From assembly GCA_024692235.1 (NCBI GenBank), contig JAILMW010000007.1, forward strand, positions 62,001 to 126,000: a stretch of 64,000 nt of DNA, written 5' to 3'. Below are positions 1 to 9,827 of the stretch, piece after piece; within the stretch, counting starts at the first letter, position 1, and every line of letters starts with the position of its first letter. The stretch is from Saccharofermentans sp. GTDB lineage: Bacteria; Bacillota; Clostridia; Saccharofermentanales; Saccharofermentanaceae. Under the pieces are notes generated by a model. That model saw only the letters and a list, made by a program, of their open reading frames with translations. It made no database searches and was not told the origin of the DNA. The position numbers were made by a program, and so were the translations under genes.

Positions 1-1
1 T

Positions 2-3000
2 ACATTCAACGGTTCAAGACCCACTGGTTTTGATGGAAAAGATAATATAGCTATAGGCGGTCTTATCGGCTTTAACGCAGGTGTTGTCGGTCTGCAGAAC
101 GAGTCTGCGCTGTACGGCAGTAATACGGTATGTATGAGTAACCCTATAGTAATGCTGTCTAATTATTGGAAGATTTATAAACCTAATAAGAACAATTCCT
201 GTGTTGGTGGGATGATCGGTATCAATCAGGGTACTTTATATGGAAGAATCAAGACTGATGGCTCATTCGCAGTATTGAGCAGTGATAAAGTCGGCGGCAT
301 CATCGGTAGGAACAATAATTCTTCTATCGGAGCCATGCTTGTAGTTGACGGTAATTCAACAGGAACCGGTGTGTTCACTTTACCTGATGAAATGACATTT
401 AATAACGGTCAGCCTTTGGCTTGTGTTGTTGCTTCAGGATATGTTGCCGGCGGTGCGTTGGCACATAGCGAGATCAGTATGTCTTTTACTAATCCTGATG
501 TTAATGCAAATGACGGGATATACGATATTGATGTAACGATTCCGGAGAATGGTGTAGTTACATCAGTACTTGGCTATAAGGAAGAATCCGTTGGCGGTGC
601 AATAGGTATGCTTAAGAATTGCACCGGTGATTCGCTTGATATAAGGGTAAGTAACTCCGGTAATATAGTTTCTGCCAAGACGAACGAGATGTATTATGTC
701 GGCGGTGCGATAGGTAAGGAAGATTCTTGCTACGTTAGTAACGTTCGTATCGATATATATAATGGTCCAACAGGCCGTATCGGTTATGTTAATGATACTA
801 GTGGTCCATCCAGTGCAGGTGGCGCTTACGGTATTTTGCTTTGTAATTCTAATGCAACGCGCAATTTTGATATTAATCTGGATGATGAAGGCGTGATCAT
901 TGCAAGAGGCGATGATAATAACGGTTCCGGCGGTGTTGCAGGTGTAATCAATTCTAACCAGCGACTTACATTTAATATCAATGCAGTAATTCATTCCAGC
1001 GCTAAGATAATTGCTACAAGCAAGAATGCTGGCGGAGTTTTCGGCTGTACAAAAGGCAACAATAATAATCCTATCAATGCTACTATAAATATTACTCTTG
1101 CTGATAATGCGGTTATTACGGGCGCAGAAAGAGTAGGTGGAAGCGTAGGCTATAACAATAGAACGATTTCCTACAATATAGATTCTTCTATCGAGGGAAA
1201 TGCCGCTGTCATCGGAACGGGAAATGCCAAGTTTATAGGCGGTGTTATAGGATATAACCATAATCCTTTGTCAGGAAGCATCACTTCTAATATCTCAAGT
1301 CCCATTTCCGTTAGCGGTAATGTAGATATCGGCGGCATGATCGGTCATAATGAGAATACTATCGATTCAGGTGATTATACTGTTAATATCAGCGGCAGCG
1401 GCGTTGAGACTGCAATAATATCAGGTGTCAAAAACGTAGGTGGCGTGATCGGATATAACAATAATAACATAGCTTTTGGAACTGACTTTTCTGTTACTAT
1501 TAACAATGCTCTGATATCAGGAACCGAGGATAAGATCGGCGGTGTTATCGGTTGTTCTTTTAAAAGCTTCAATTCTAATACGAATGTAACTATCAGTAAT
1601 TCTCATGTTAAGGGTAATTGTGATGTTGGTGGTTCGATAGGATATTCGAATAGTGGAAAGCTTTGGGAGGACGGCGGGTACGTAAATATAGATATTACTA
1701 ACTCGTCAATATTCGGAAGCTACAATATAGGCGGTGTTATCGGTCATAATAACTGTGAGATCAAAGGCGATATAGCAGCTGATATCACAGGTTGCAATAT
1801 TACAGGTGACCATGAGATCGGTGGCATCATCGGTTGGTGTGAATACGATATGCTCAGCGGTAAAATACTTACTGCCAATATCAGTAATGCTACGATATCG
1901 GGAACTGGTGATTATGTAGGTGGTATTCTTGGTAAGAATTCCAGGAACTTTAATGCCATTACTACTACTACGCTCACCAATGTTACGATCAATGGATGTA
2001 ATTATGTAGGTGGCGGCATCGGCTATACTAATAATGGTGCTATATTTGATGGCGGATCATTTAATATCGTTCTTACAGAAGATACATCTGTTACCGGTAG
2101 CGGCGATTGTGTCGGCGGCGGAATAGGTTGCAATAATTCAACTATTAAGGGATCAGTATCTGTCGAACTTGATTCTGTCCCGATTGTAGGTCAGAATTGC
2201 ACGGCAGGTGGTATCGGAAGGTGCGATTATGATATCAATTCCGGTGTTACTTTAGGTGTCAACTGTGTTGATTCAACTATAAGCGGCGCAGAAAGCGTTG
2301 CAGCCGCAATAGGCAGAAATAACAGGTATATTAACGGTATCGTAGATCTTACTGTTTCCGGTTCTTCTATAACAGGTACCAATTATGTTGCCGGTATTGT
2401 CGGATATAACGATGGTGGTGCAGCGGCAGCTGCACAGCTTAATATGTCATTCACTGATACTTATGTTGCCTCAAGTTCTAACTATGCAGCGGGCGCCATC
2501 GGATACAATAACAAAGAGATAAGTTCTTCTATAAATGCGACGATAACAACAACTGCAAGCGGAGAATCTGTTATCGGCGGATCGAACTATGTAGCAGGAG
2601 CGATCGGATTTAATAATTCTAATCAGATCAAAGGTAAGGTTACTGTTGGTATCTCCGGCAATTCAATTGTTACAGGATCTGAATATGTAAGCGGCGGTAT
2701 CGGATCTACATTGGGAAGCTTGTCCTACAATACTTCAGGACAGTATGCACTTAATGTTACGATAGATTCTTCTAATGCCATACAGGGTACTAGATATCTT
2801 GGAGGAGCAATTGGAAGCGTCGGTGGTCCAAATAACGCTCCTACAGTCAACAGCATCAATTTAACGCTGAATACATCTTGTCCGGTTATTCAGACAACTT
2901 CTCTTGCCGTCAATCAGGACGCATGTATAGGAAGCACAGTTGGACAACTCTTAAGAGGCACTGTCAGCAATATAAACGTAACCGGAAGTGGAGCCTCCGT

Positions 3001-5632
3001 TAATCCTTCAACGGCTAATTCTGCGTTGCCTTCAAGAGTTTATTCGAATGCGATCCTTATTTCAGGTTCCGGCAGATACATCGGCGGTGTCATAGGAAGA
3101 TCCGGTTCTGAGAGCAATGTAGCCGCCAGCAGGATAGCGACGGTATCTGTATCCGATATCAACCTTTGTGTTGTATCTGCGAATGGCTCTGACTTCATAG
3201 GAGGATATATTGGCGGAAGTTACGGAAGGATTGGCGGTACAGGAACAAATGACAGGATCACATACGATGTAACAGGCGTTAAGGTCGTATATAGTAACGC
3301 TGAGCGTGTCGGCGGTTTCTGCGGAGCTCAGTATGGTAATAATACAACTTCAGCTAATCTATATTCCGTTATAAATATCACTTACGATAATGCGATAGTA
3401 TCAGGGCGTGCTCAAGTTGGCGGCGTTTATGGTGTCATAAGCGGTTCGATGTATAACGGCGATATAAGAGTTAATCTTACTAATGGTACTAGAATAGGTG
3501 ATTTTGACGGTTCATTAACGGCAAATGGTGATATTGATGTGAATTCACTCAGCAACTGCATATGTATCGATGTAGGAGGAGTTATCGGATACATATCCGC
3601 GACATCAGGATCCAATTTCCGAGACGGACTTATCGCAGTTGAATTCGATGCGACGTCTAAGATCTTTGCAGGCGGAAGGTCTGACAGTACTACTGTAGAT
3701 CTTAACAATGCCGGTGTAGGCGGTGTTTTCGGTCGTATCGGTACGAGCGGAGGCGGAATCCTTCCTCAGATAGGTGTGAATTCCCGTCAAGACAATGTAT
3801 CCAGACACATTTCTGTCATCTCTGCTACTGCTACACCTGTAATCTGCTCTGCTTCTTCCAATCTCGGCGGAGTTGTAGGTAACATGTACAGCGGTCAGTT
3901 AAGATATGCTTATTCAACAGCTGCCATTGTTAATTGTACACAGACTACCGGTTCCGGAAGGACCGGAGGAGTTGTTGGCTGGGTAAATGAAGGAATAGTA
4001 GAGAACTGTTACTGTAGCGGTCATACCGTCGGCGGCAGATTCGTCCCCGGACAGGATAATATTATCGGACGTGATAATGTTGGCGGATTGGTAGGGCGTG
4101 CAGGTGGATCAGTTAATATCAATCAGTGTTATTCAACCGCTTCTGTAAGAGGTGATGAATGGGTTGGAGGATTTGCAGGATATATTGAAGCATCTCAGGC
4201 TGAAATAATCATGATATTACCTCCTTCCGGTCCGAACAGGTTCCATACTAATTATTGTGTCGGTCGTGTAACGGGTTCGAATGATAACTCTACCGGAGTA
4301 TTCGCAGGAGGTGTAGATACAAGATATTCTATTTGGAATAATGCAGCTGCATACAGAAATAAAGTTTTGCGGAATATGCAGGAACTTAATCCTGACATGA
4401 GAAGGATCGGTAATATATCAGAAGGATTTAGTATCGATGGTATTATAGCGCTGCAGGATCAATGTGTTATGTGGTGTGATGCCGGTGTTGTTAATCCAAA
4501 TAATACCAATAGTCGTGAGGAGCAACCTAATTGTATTAATACCCATGGTGATACTTATAATGCATTTCCTTTTGATCCTTATCTTAACAGCGGAAATCTT
4601 AATCCTAATGGTCACTTGTACTATCCATACAGATGTTTTACAGGATATATTAGTGGTAATAATGCAGGTAATCACATTGGTGATTGGCCGATGCCGCCCG
4701 GAAATAAGCCTTTGACGGAAGTTGGTACGATAATCGATATCCCTGAAACCGTGACATATACTGGCGATGCCATTGAGTTCTCACCTGAAGAGTTACGTGT
4801 CTATAATCAAGGTGAACTGGTATATGGTGTTGATTATCTTGTAACATATCAATCCAATATAGATGTAGGAACTGCAACTATCCAGATTTTTGGAATAGGC
4901 GATTACTACAGCGGCAATACTTCTATTACAAGGACGTTTAATATAGTTCCTGCTAACATCGATACAGTTGAATTTACAAGAGTATTTGCTGAATCAGGTG
5001 ATGTTAACCTTGAGGCTGTATATACAGGTGAAGAGATTCGACCTTCTGTTAATATAACGTATGGCGACATTACTCTTGTTGAGGGTCCAGACTATACTCT
5101 TGAATACTTTAATAACGTAAATGTGACAAATGAGGCTTATGTTTCTATAACGGGTACAGGTAACTATACAGGAACGCATGCTCTGTACTTTACAATCTTG
5201 CCGAAGGATATATCGGAAGGTCAGATAGATGTTAGTCCTGACGATTCCAATACTGTTACTGTGACAGTCGATGGAATATTGTTGACAGAAGGAACAGACT
5301 ATACTCTGGCGACAGATAATGTTGACGGATCAACTGTCTATACTGTTGAAGGAAAAGGTAATTATACCGGAACTGTCAGCCTTACTGTAGAACCGCCGGA
5401 GCCTGAAGAAACAGAAGCTACTACTTCGGAACCGACAGATACTCTCCCTGCTGATACAAGTGAGTCTTCGGAAGAAACAGGTGGCAGTCAAGACGACAAT
5501 ACAGGCGGTAGTGGCGGAGAAACGTCCGATAACGAACCGACTCAACCTGAATCCAATCCGGGTGATGAACAAGAGAGTTCGGAGACTTCTGAGAGCTCGG
5601 ATGATACTTCACAAGACGAAACTGAGATTTGA
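2..5632 (+). CDS. Giant GLUG-repeat surface protein (partial; start lies upstream of the window), with C-terminal Ig-like 'YTG' repeats and an acidic Ser/Thr/Glu tail
   Basis: The frame stays open from base 2 (TFNGSRPTGFDGKDNIAIGGLIGFNAGVVG...) into the listed ORF, so the ATG at 134 is internal. More than 30 [VIA]GG-x-[IVL]G motifs at roughly 40-aa spacing; a classic GLUG stretch VGGLVGRAGGSVNINQCYSTASVRGDEWVGGFAG; about three repeats like GVDYLVTYQSNIDVGTATIQIFGIGDYYSG. Confidence 0.85.
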   Translation, partial: TFNGSRPTGFDGKDNIAIGGLIGFNAGVVGLQNESALYGSNTVCMSNPIVMLSNYWKIYKPNKNNSCVGGMIGINQGTLYGRIKTDGSFAVLSSDKVGGIIGRNNNSSIGAMLVVDGNSTGTGVFTLPDEMTFNNGQPLACVVASGYVAGGALAHSEISMSFTNPDVNANDGIYDIDVTIPENGVVTSVLGYKEESVGGAIGMLKNCTGDSLDIRVSNSGNIVSAKTNEMYYVGGAIGKEDSCYVSNVRIDIYNGPTGRIGYVNDTSGPSSAGGAYGILLCNSNATRNFDINLDDEGVIIARGDDNNGSGGVAGVINSNQRLTFNINAVIHSSAKIIATSKNAGGVFGCTKGNNNNPINATINITLADNAVITGAERVGGSVGYNNRTISYNIDSSIEGNAAVIGTGNAKFIGGVIGYNHNPLSGSITSNISSPISVSGNVDIGGMIGHNENTIDSGDYTVNISGSGVETAIISGVKNVGGVIGYNNNNIAFGTDFSVTINNALISGTEDKIGGVIGCSFKSFNSNTNVTISNSHVKGNCDVGGSIGYSNSGKLWEDGGYVNIDITNSSIFGSYNIGGVIGHNNCEIKGDIAADITGCNITGDHEIGGIIGWCEYDMLSGKILTANISNATISGTGDYVGGILGKNSRNFNAITTTTLTNVTINGCNYVGGGIGYTNNGAIFDGGSFNIVLTEDTSVTGSGDCVGGGIGCNNSTIKGSVSVELDSVPIVGQNCTAGGIGRCDYDINSGVTLGVNCVDSTISGAESVAAAIGRNNRYINGIVDLTVSGSSITGTNYVAGIVGYNDGGAAAAAQLNMSFTDTYVASSSNYAAGAIGYNNKEISSSINATITTTASGESVIGGSNYVAGAIGFNNSNQIKGKVTVGISGNSIVTGSEYVSGGIGSTLGSLSYNTSGQYALNVTIDSSNAIQGTRYLGGAIGSVGGPNNAPTVNSINLTLNTSCPVIQTTSLAVNQDACIGSTVGQLLRGTVSNINVTGSGASVNPSTANSALPSRVYSNAILISGSGRYIGGVIGRSGSESNVAASRIATVSVSDINLCVVSANGSDFIGGYIGGSYGRIGGTGTNDRITYDVTGVKVVYSNAERVGGFCGAQYGNNTTSANLYSVINITYDNAIVSGRAQVGGVYGVISGSMYNGDIRVNLTNGTRIGDFDGSLTANGDIDVNSLSNCICIDVGGVIGYISATSGSNFRDGLIAVEFDATSKIFAGGRSDSTTVDLNNAGVGGVFGRIGTSGGGILPQIGVNSRQDNVSRHISVISATATPVICSASSNLGGVVGNMYSGQLRYAYSTAAIVNCTQTTGSGRTGGVVGWVNEGIVENCYCSGHTVGGRFVPGQDNIIGRDNVGGLVGRAGGSVNINQCYSTASVRGDEWVGGFAGYIEASQAEIIMILPPSGPNRFHTNYCVGRVTGSNDNSTGVFAGGVDTRYSIWNNAAAYRNKVLRNMQELNPDMRRIGNISEGFSIDGIIALQDQCVMWCDAGVVNPNNTNSREEQPNCINTHGDTYNAFPFDPYLNSGNLNPNGHLYYPYRCFTGYISGNNAGNHIGDWPMPPGNKPLTEVGTIIDIPETVTYTGDAIEFSPEELRVYNQGELVYGVDYLVTYQSNIDVGTATIQIFGIGDYYSGNTSITRTFNIVPANIDTVEFTRVFAESGDVNLEAVYTGEEIRPSVNITYGDITLVEGPDYTLEYFNNVNVTNEAYVSITGTGNYTGTHALYFTILPKDISEGQIDVSPDDSNTVTVTVDGILLTEGTDYTLATDNVDGSTVYTVEGKGNYTGTVSLTVEPPEPEETEATTSEPTDTLPADTSESSEETGGSQDDNTGGSGGETSDNEPTQPESNPGDEQESSETSESSDDTSQDETEI

Positions 5633-5642
5633 TGTATTTAGC

Positions 5643-5676
5643 ACAAAAAGCGTACCGTACAATGTACGCTTTTTGT
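5643..5676 (+). terminator. Intrinsic terminator after the GLUG protein
   Basis: ACAAAAAGCGTAC-cgtacaat-GTACGCTTTTTGT, 13-bp perfect stem ending in a T-run. Confidence 0.85.
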
Positions 5677-5768
5677 ATGATTTAAAATAAAATTAACATT
5701 TTTGGTGGGAAACCAAGACACAATTTTGATATTCTTAAATTAGCAATTCAGCAAAGAGAGGGCATGGT

Positions 5769-6257
5769 ATGACAGACGAAAGAACCGACAAAGCCTTCGA
5801 TGAGGGAGTTCAGTTCTATAGGAAACGTCCCGTTAGAGTCATCGTTATGGATACTCTTGCTGTGTTCGTCTGTTTTGTATTCATGGCTGTCTTTATAGGT
5901 TGGGCTGTTGCTGATGCAGGTGCCAGAAAAGCTCACAAGGAGGCTCGTGATATAAGAAGAGCTTTGATCTCTGTCGGTACCGAGTATTATGCTGAGAGCG
6001 GATCTTTATATGATCCGTCCAGGAGAAGCGGTCTGTCTAATGGTGCAGCGGATCGTATCGCCGAACTCTCGACCCGTAATGGCGACGTTATCCTATATTC
6101 GTGGGATGATGAGAATAATAAACCGTTACAGTTTGAGTATCGTATCGGAATGTACAGGGTCATCTATACTGATTCATCAATAATGGATCAGGTTGGTGCC
6201 AAGGGTGAATATGAAGTTTACTATTCAATTGAGCTTCTGACTTTTGAAGCCGAGTAG
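5769..6257 (+). CDS. Single-TM protein at the head of the pilus operon (unknown, possibly pilin-like or assembly accessory)
   Basis: One N-terminal TM (VIVMDTLAVFVCFVFMAVFIGWAVADAG) and a short extracytoplasmic domain; immediately upstream of pilC. Confidence 0.6.
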   Translation: MTDERTDKAFDEGVQFYRKRPVRVIVMDTLAVFVCFVFMAVFIGWAVADAGARKAHKEARDIRRALISVGTEYYAESGSLYDPSRRSGLSNGAADRIAELSTRNGDVILYSWDDENNKPLQFEYRIGMYRVIYTDSSIMDQVGAKGEYEVYYSIELLTFEAE

Positions 6258-6277
6258 GTAAACGGAAGGGAGAGCTT

Positions 6278-7474
6278 ATGCCGGAATATAAGTATCGGGC
6301 ACAGGACAGCAAGGGCAAGATAGTTAAGGGTAAGGCCGAAGCTATAGATGAGTCTGATCTTCAGAAGCGTTTCCACGATATGGGGATGCTGCTCCTTGAT
6401 GTAAGTCCCGTTGTTAAGCAGATCGCTCTTAAGCCTTTGAAGAAGATGCAGCTTGCAGACTTCTGCCGTCAGCTTGGAACTCTTACTAAGGCCGGTGTTA
6501 CGCTGGTCAAGGCTCTCGAGATCGTAGCTAATGATGAATCCTTATCTGATTATGAGAAACAACTCTATATCAAGCTTCGAGACCGTATCGTTCAAGGTGT
6601 TGCTCTATCTAACGTTATGACGGAACTTGATCCTGCATTCCCTCCGCTTCTGATATTCATGATAAAGGCGGCTGAGACTTCAGGTACGTTCGATACAACG
6701 TGCTTAAGGCTGGCGGATCAGTATACAAGGGATGCACAGCTTGAGCAGACTGCGAAGAATTCTCTTACGTATCCTAAGATCCTGGGTGTTCTTATTGTAA
6801 TAGTTCTTCTTATTCTATTCGGATATGTTCTTCCTCAGTTTGAAGATATATTCTCGACGTTGCCTGAACTTCCGCTTCCTACCAGGATACTTATGGGTAT
6901 CTCGAACTTCGTTGCAACGAAATGGTACGTACTTGGAATAATAATAGTTCTTGTGATCGTATTCGGTAAGATGATAGGCAAGCTCCCGATTGTAAAATAT
7001 AACATCGACAAGATAAAGACTAAGGGGATGTGGGGCAAGCTTACTAAGATCATCTATTCGGCAAGGTTTGCCCGCACTATGAGTTCACTTTATTCATCAG
7101 GTATTCCGATCTACAGCTGTGTTCAGATCGCAAGAAATACAATCGGCAATTCTTATATAGAAGCACAATTCGATGAGGTCGAAGCTAAAGTCCTTGGAGG
7201 TTCGAACGTATCAGCCGCTATTCAGGATGTTGACGGATTCGTTCAGAAGCTTCCCGCTACTATCAAAGTAGGTGAGGAGACCGGTATGCTCGGACCTATG
7301 CTCGAGTCAGTAGCTAATGATCTTGATTTCTATGCACAGCAGGCTCTTATTCGCCTGACATCTTATATTGAGCCTGTAATGATCGTAGTTATGGCTGCAA
7401 TGGTCGGATTTATCATGATAGCGATAATCCAGCCTATATATCAGTCTTATTCAACGATCGGCGCAGGAACTTAA
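6278..7474 (+). CDS. pilC: Type IV pilus / type II secretion inner-membrane protein, PilC/GspF family
   Basis: MPEYKYRAQDSKGKIVKGKAEA start, LADFCRQLGTLTKAGVTLVKALEI, and a GspF-type C-terminal repeat. Confidence 0.93.
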   Translation: MPEYKYRAQDSKGKIVKGKAEAIDESDLQKRFHDMGMLLLDVSPVVKQIALKPLKKMQLADFCRQLGTLTKAGVTLVKALEIVANDESLSDYEKQLYIKLRDRIVQGVALSNVMTELDPAFPPLLIFMIKAAETSGTFDTTCLRLADQYTRDAQLEQTAKNSLTYPKILGVLIVIVLLILFGYVLPQFEDIFSTLPELPLPTRILMGISNFVATKWYVLGIIIVLVIVFGKMIGKLPIVKYNIDKIKTKGMWGKLTKIIYSARFARTMSSLYSSGIPIYSCVQIARNTIGNSYIEAQFDEVEAKVLGGSNVSAAIQDVDGFVQKLPATIKVGEETGMLGPMLESVANDLDFYAQQALIRLTSYIEPVMIVVMAAMVGFIMIAIIQPIYQSYSTIGAGT

Positions 7475-7490
7475 GGAAAGGAGAGCAAAT

Positions 7491-8981
7491 ATGTCTATTG
7501 TAGTATTTCTCTCGAATATCAATCTACAGGTAGCCGTCGGCAGTCCTTCTGCTACGGGTGTTAAGGTCTCTAAGCTCTTCTCGGCTCCGCTTCCGGAAGG
7601 CGCAGTACTTAATGGCGTTGTAATGGATCAGGATCTTCTGACGCAGGCTATCAAGACGGCATGGGAACTTAATAAGCTTCCGAAGCAGGAGATAACCCTT
7701 ATCATCAACAGCCCTCAGCTTAGGGCGACAAGACTTGATGCTCCCATAGCTTCTGAGCATAAGACCACTGAGTACATAAGAAGAGAGATATCTCAGACTG
7801 ATTACGGCAGGTTCCAAAAGCCTGTCACCGGTTGGTATGTAGTTAAGAAGAACAGCAAGGCAAAGACAACGAGTCTTATAGCTGAGACTGCCGAGACTGA
7901 ATTTGTAAATAAGTACGTTGAGATATTCGATAAGGTCGGTCTTAAGCTTAAGTCCATCCATAACGGTGTTCAGCTTGCTACCGAATTTTTCAGCAGGCAG
8001 GTAGCAGGTAAGACCGTTATCTACATGATCCTTGACGGTAATTCACTTGTTACTATCTTCTTTGCTGAAGGTAAGTATTACTACGATTCTACCTTAAGAG
8101 TATTTGCTCAGCCCGGTACACCGGAGTTTGCAAGAGAGATCTACAATTCTATATCTTCTATAAGGCAGTTCATATCTGCTCAGCATCTTAATCAGACTGT
8201 TAAGGATGTTATCTTCGCAGGTGTTACTCAGCAGCAGGTCAATACTCTTGTTAATGACATCCTTAATATTGACAGTCAGGTTGATATCTCCATGGCTACT
8301 CCTCCTTCCGGTACATCGATCGCGAAGGAGTCAGGTTCATTCCCTTTCTATGTATATCCTATCTCAGGACTTAAGAAAGTAGATGAGAAACTATCAATCT
8401 TAAAAGCTTCCAAGGAAAATGCGAAGCAGGCTGCAAGCAGCAATAGCGTTATCAAGATGATGATCCCTTTTGTTGCACTCTTAGTAATTGCTCTTGTTGT
8501 TTTTGTAGGACTTCAGGTTGTTAAACAGCAGAGGAAAGACGAGCTTAATGATATTAAGAAGTATAATCTGGATCCTGAAGTATTGGCACAGGTAGCCGAA
8601 TACGATGCGATGCATGACCATATGGAGGAGATCGGTTCCATACAGGGCGGCGTTGATATGCTCAATCAGGATCTTGCATCTTATCCTATAGCGGATTCTT
8701 CGATCAATGAACTGATACTTCAGGCTGCAAGATCTAATAATGTTGATGTTACTTTCCAGACTTACGATGCGAATACCGGTGTCTTCAGCATCATGACTTC
8801 ATCGGAGACTGTAGAGAACATAAACAGGTTCATAGCAGATCTTCTGAATGTGGATGTATTCGAGAATGTAGATTACACGGGATATACACTCAATGATGAC
8901 GGTACTTCGTACAACATAAACGTTGTATGTTATCTCTCAAGTCCCGATATTCCTGAAGAGACTGAAGAGGAGGTGAACTGA
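7491..8981 (+). CDS. PilM-PilN (GspL-like) fusion pilus assembly protein
   Basis: About 310-aa PilM-like N-terminus, then TM (VIKMMIPFVALLVIALVVFVGLQVV) and a PilN-like coiled-coil/periplasmic domain; sits between pilC and pilO. Confidence 0.75.
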   Translation: MSIVVFLSNINLQVAVGSPSATGVKVSKLFSAPLPEGAVLNGVVMDQDLLTQAIKTAWELNKLPKQEITLIINSPQLRATRLDAPIASEHKTTEYIRREISQTDYGRFQKPVTGWYVVKKNSKAKTTSLIAETAETEFVNKYVEIFDKVGLKLKSIHNGVQLATEFFSRQVAGKTVIYMILDGNSLVTIFFAEGKYYYDSTLRVFAQPGTPEFAREIYNSISSIRQFISAQHLNQTVKDVIFAGVTQQQVNTLVNDILNIDSQVDISMATPPSGTSIAKESGSFPFYVYPISGLKKVDEKLSILKASKENAKQAASSNSVIKMMIPFVALLVIALVVFVGLQVVKQQRKDELNDIKKYNLDPEVLAQVAEYDAMHDHMEEIGSIQGGVDMLNQDLASYPIADSSINELILQAARSNNVDVTFQTYDANTGVFSIMTSSETVENINRFIADLLNVDVFENVDYTGYTLNDDGTSYNINVVCYLSSPDIPEETEEEVN

Positions 8982-8982
8982 T

Positions 8983-9822
8983 ATGAAGTTTGAATCCAAC
9001 CTCAATGATAAGGATAAGAAGACGATAGCATTGGTATTGGGTGCCGCAGTTGTATTCCTGTTCTGTTGGTTCGGTATCAGGCCTACGGTAAACGACATCC
9101 TTGAACTTGATGGTGATATTGATACAGCAAGCTTGAAGCAGACTGAGTATAAGAATAAGATAATCAATCTTTCAAGTGCCGAGACAATATTCGGCAGAGC
9201 AGTTACTGATCTTTCTGACAGCACGGAAGAATATTATCCGATGATGCAGAGCTCTGATATCGATCGCATGATGACTTCTTATGTTCTTGAATTCGGATTA
9301 TATCCGGAGTCAATGAATATCACGATGCCTGTTGAACCGGTAGTCGAAGCTCCTTATGTATATTCGGATATTGAGCAGGTAACCGTAACACCTGCTCCGC
9401 TTCCTACAGCTACACCTACACCTGCCGCGAACTCAACAGGCTCCGGTAACAATGAGAGTTCGACATATATGCCAGAGCAGATTGATAGCCTCTTTGTTCC
9501 GTATAACGACGCCAGAACGAATGCTGTTTCTACGGCTTCATCCGGAATCTATTGCGTAACACTCTCTTATACAGTAACAGGTTCTGAAGAAGCATGTCAG
9601 TCTCTTATTGATGATCTTTCAGTTAAGCCTTCGATCAGACTTACAGGATTTGAATGGCAAGAAGTTGATCAGATAGCTGAAGAACAAGAAGACGGAACTG
9701 TAATATACGTTGATTCCGAGAATGTAAGACTTCGTGTGGATTTCAATCTCTACATGACGGATATAGCTGACTACGAAGAAGTAGTACAAGAAGCGGTCGA
9801 TGCCGCAGTAGTGGAGGAGTAA
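8983..9822 (+). CDS. pilO: PilO-like pilus assembly protein
   Basis: N-terminal TM, coiled coil and C-terminal ferredoxin-like region (YCVTLSYTVTGSEEACQSLIDDLSVKPSIRLTGF); position in operon. Confidence 0.75.
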   Translation: MKFESNLNDKDKKTIALVLGAAVVFLFCWFGIRPTVNDILELDGDIDTASLKQTEYKNKIINLSSAETIFGRAVTDLSDSTEEYYPMMQSSDIDRMMTSYVLEFGLYPESMNITMPVEPVVEAPYVYSDIEQVTVTPAPLPTATPTPAANSTGSGNNESSTYMPEQIDSLFVPYNDARTNAVSTASSGIYCVTLSYTVTGSEEACQSLIDDLSVKPSIRLTGFEWQEVDQIAEEQEDGTVIYVDSENVRLRVDFNLYMTDIADYEEVVQEAVDAAVVEE

Positions 9823-9827
9823 CGGAT

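Noticed and set aside
134-136. ATG at 134 as the start of the giant ORF
   Set aside because: The frame remains open and repeat-containing upstream to the window edge, so this Met is internal.
563-1261. 232-aa minus-strand ORF
   Set aside because: Antisense shadow of the GLUG repeats.
200-4200. Repeated DNA suggesting a CRISPR array or tandem repeat
   Set aside because: The repetition is at protein level (GG-x-IG codons) in one open frame with diverged nucleotide sequence; no constant-length repeat and spacer pattern.
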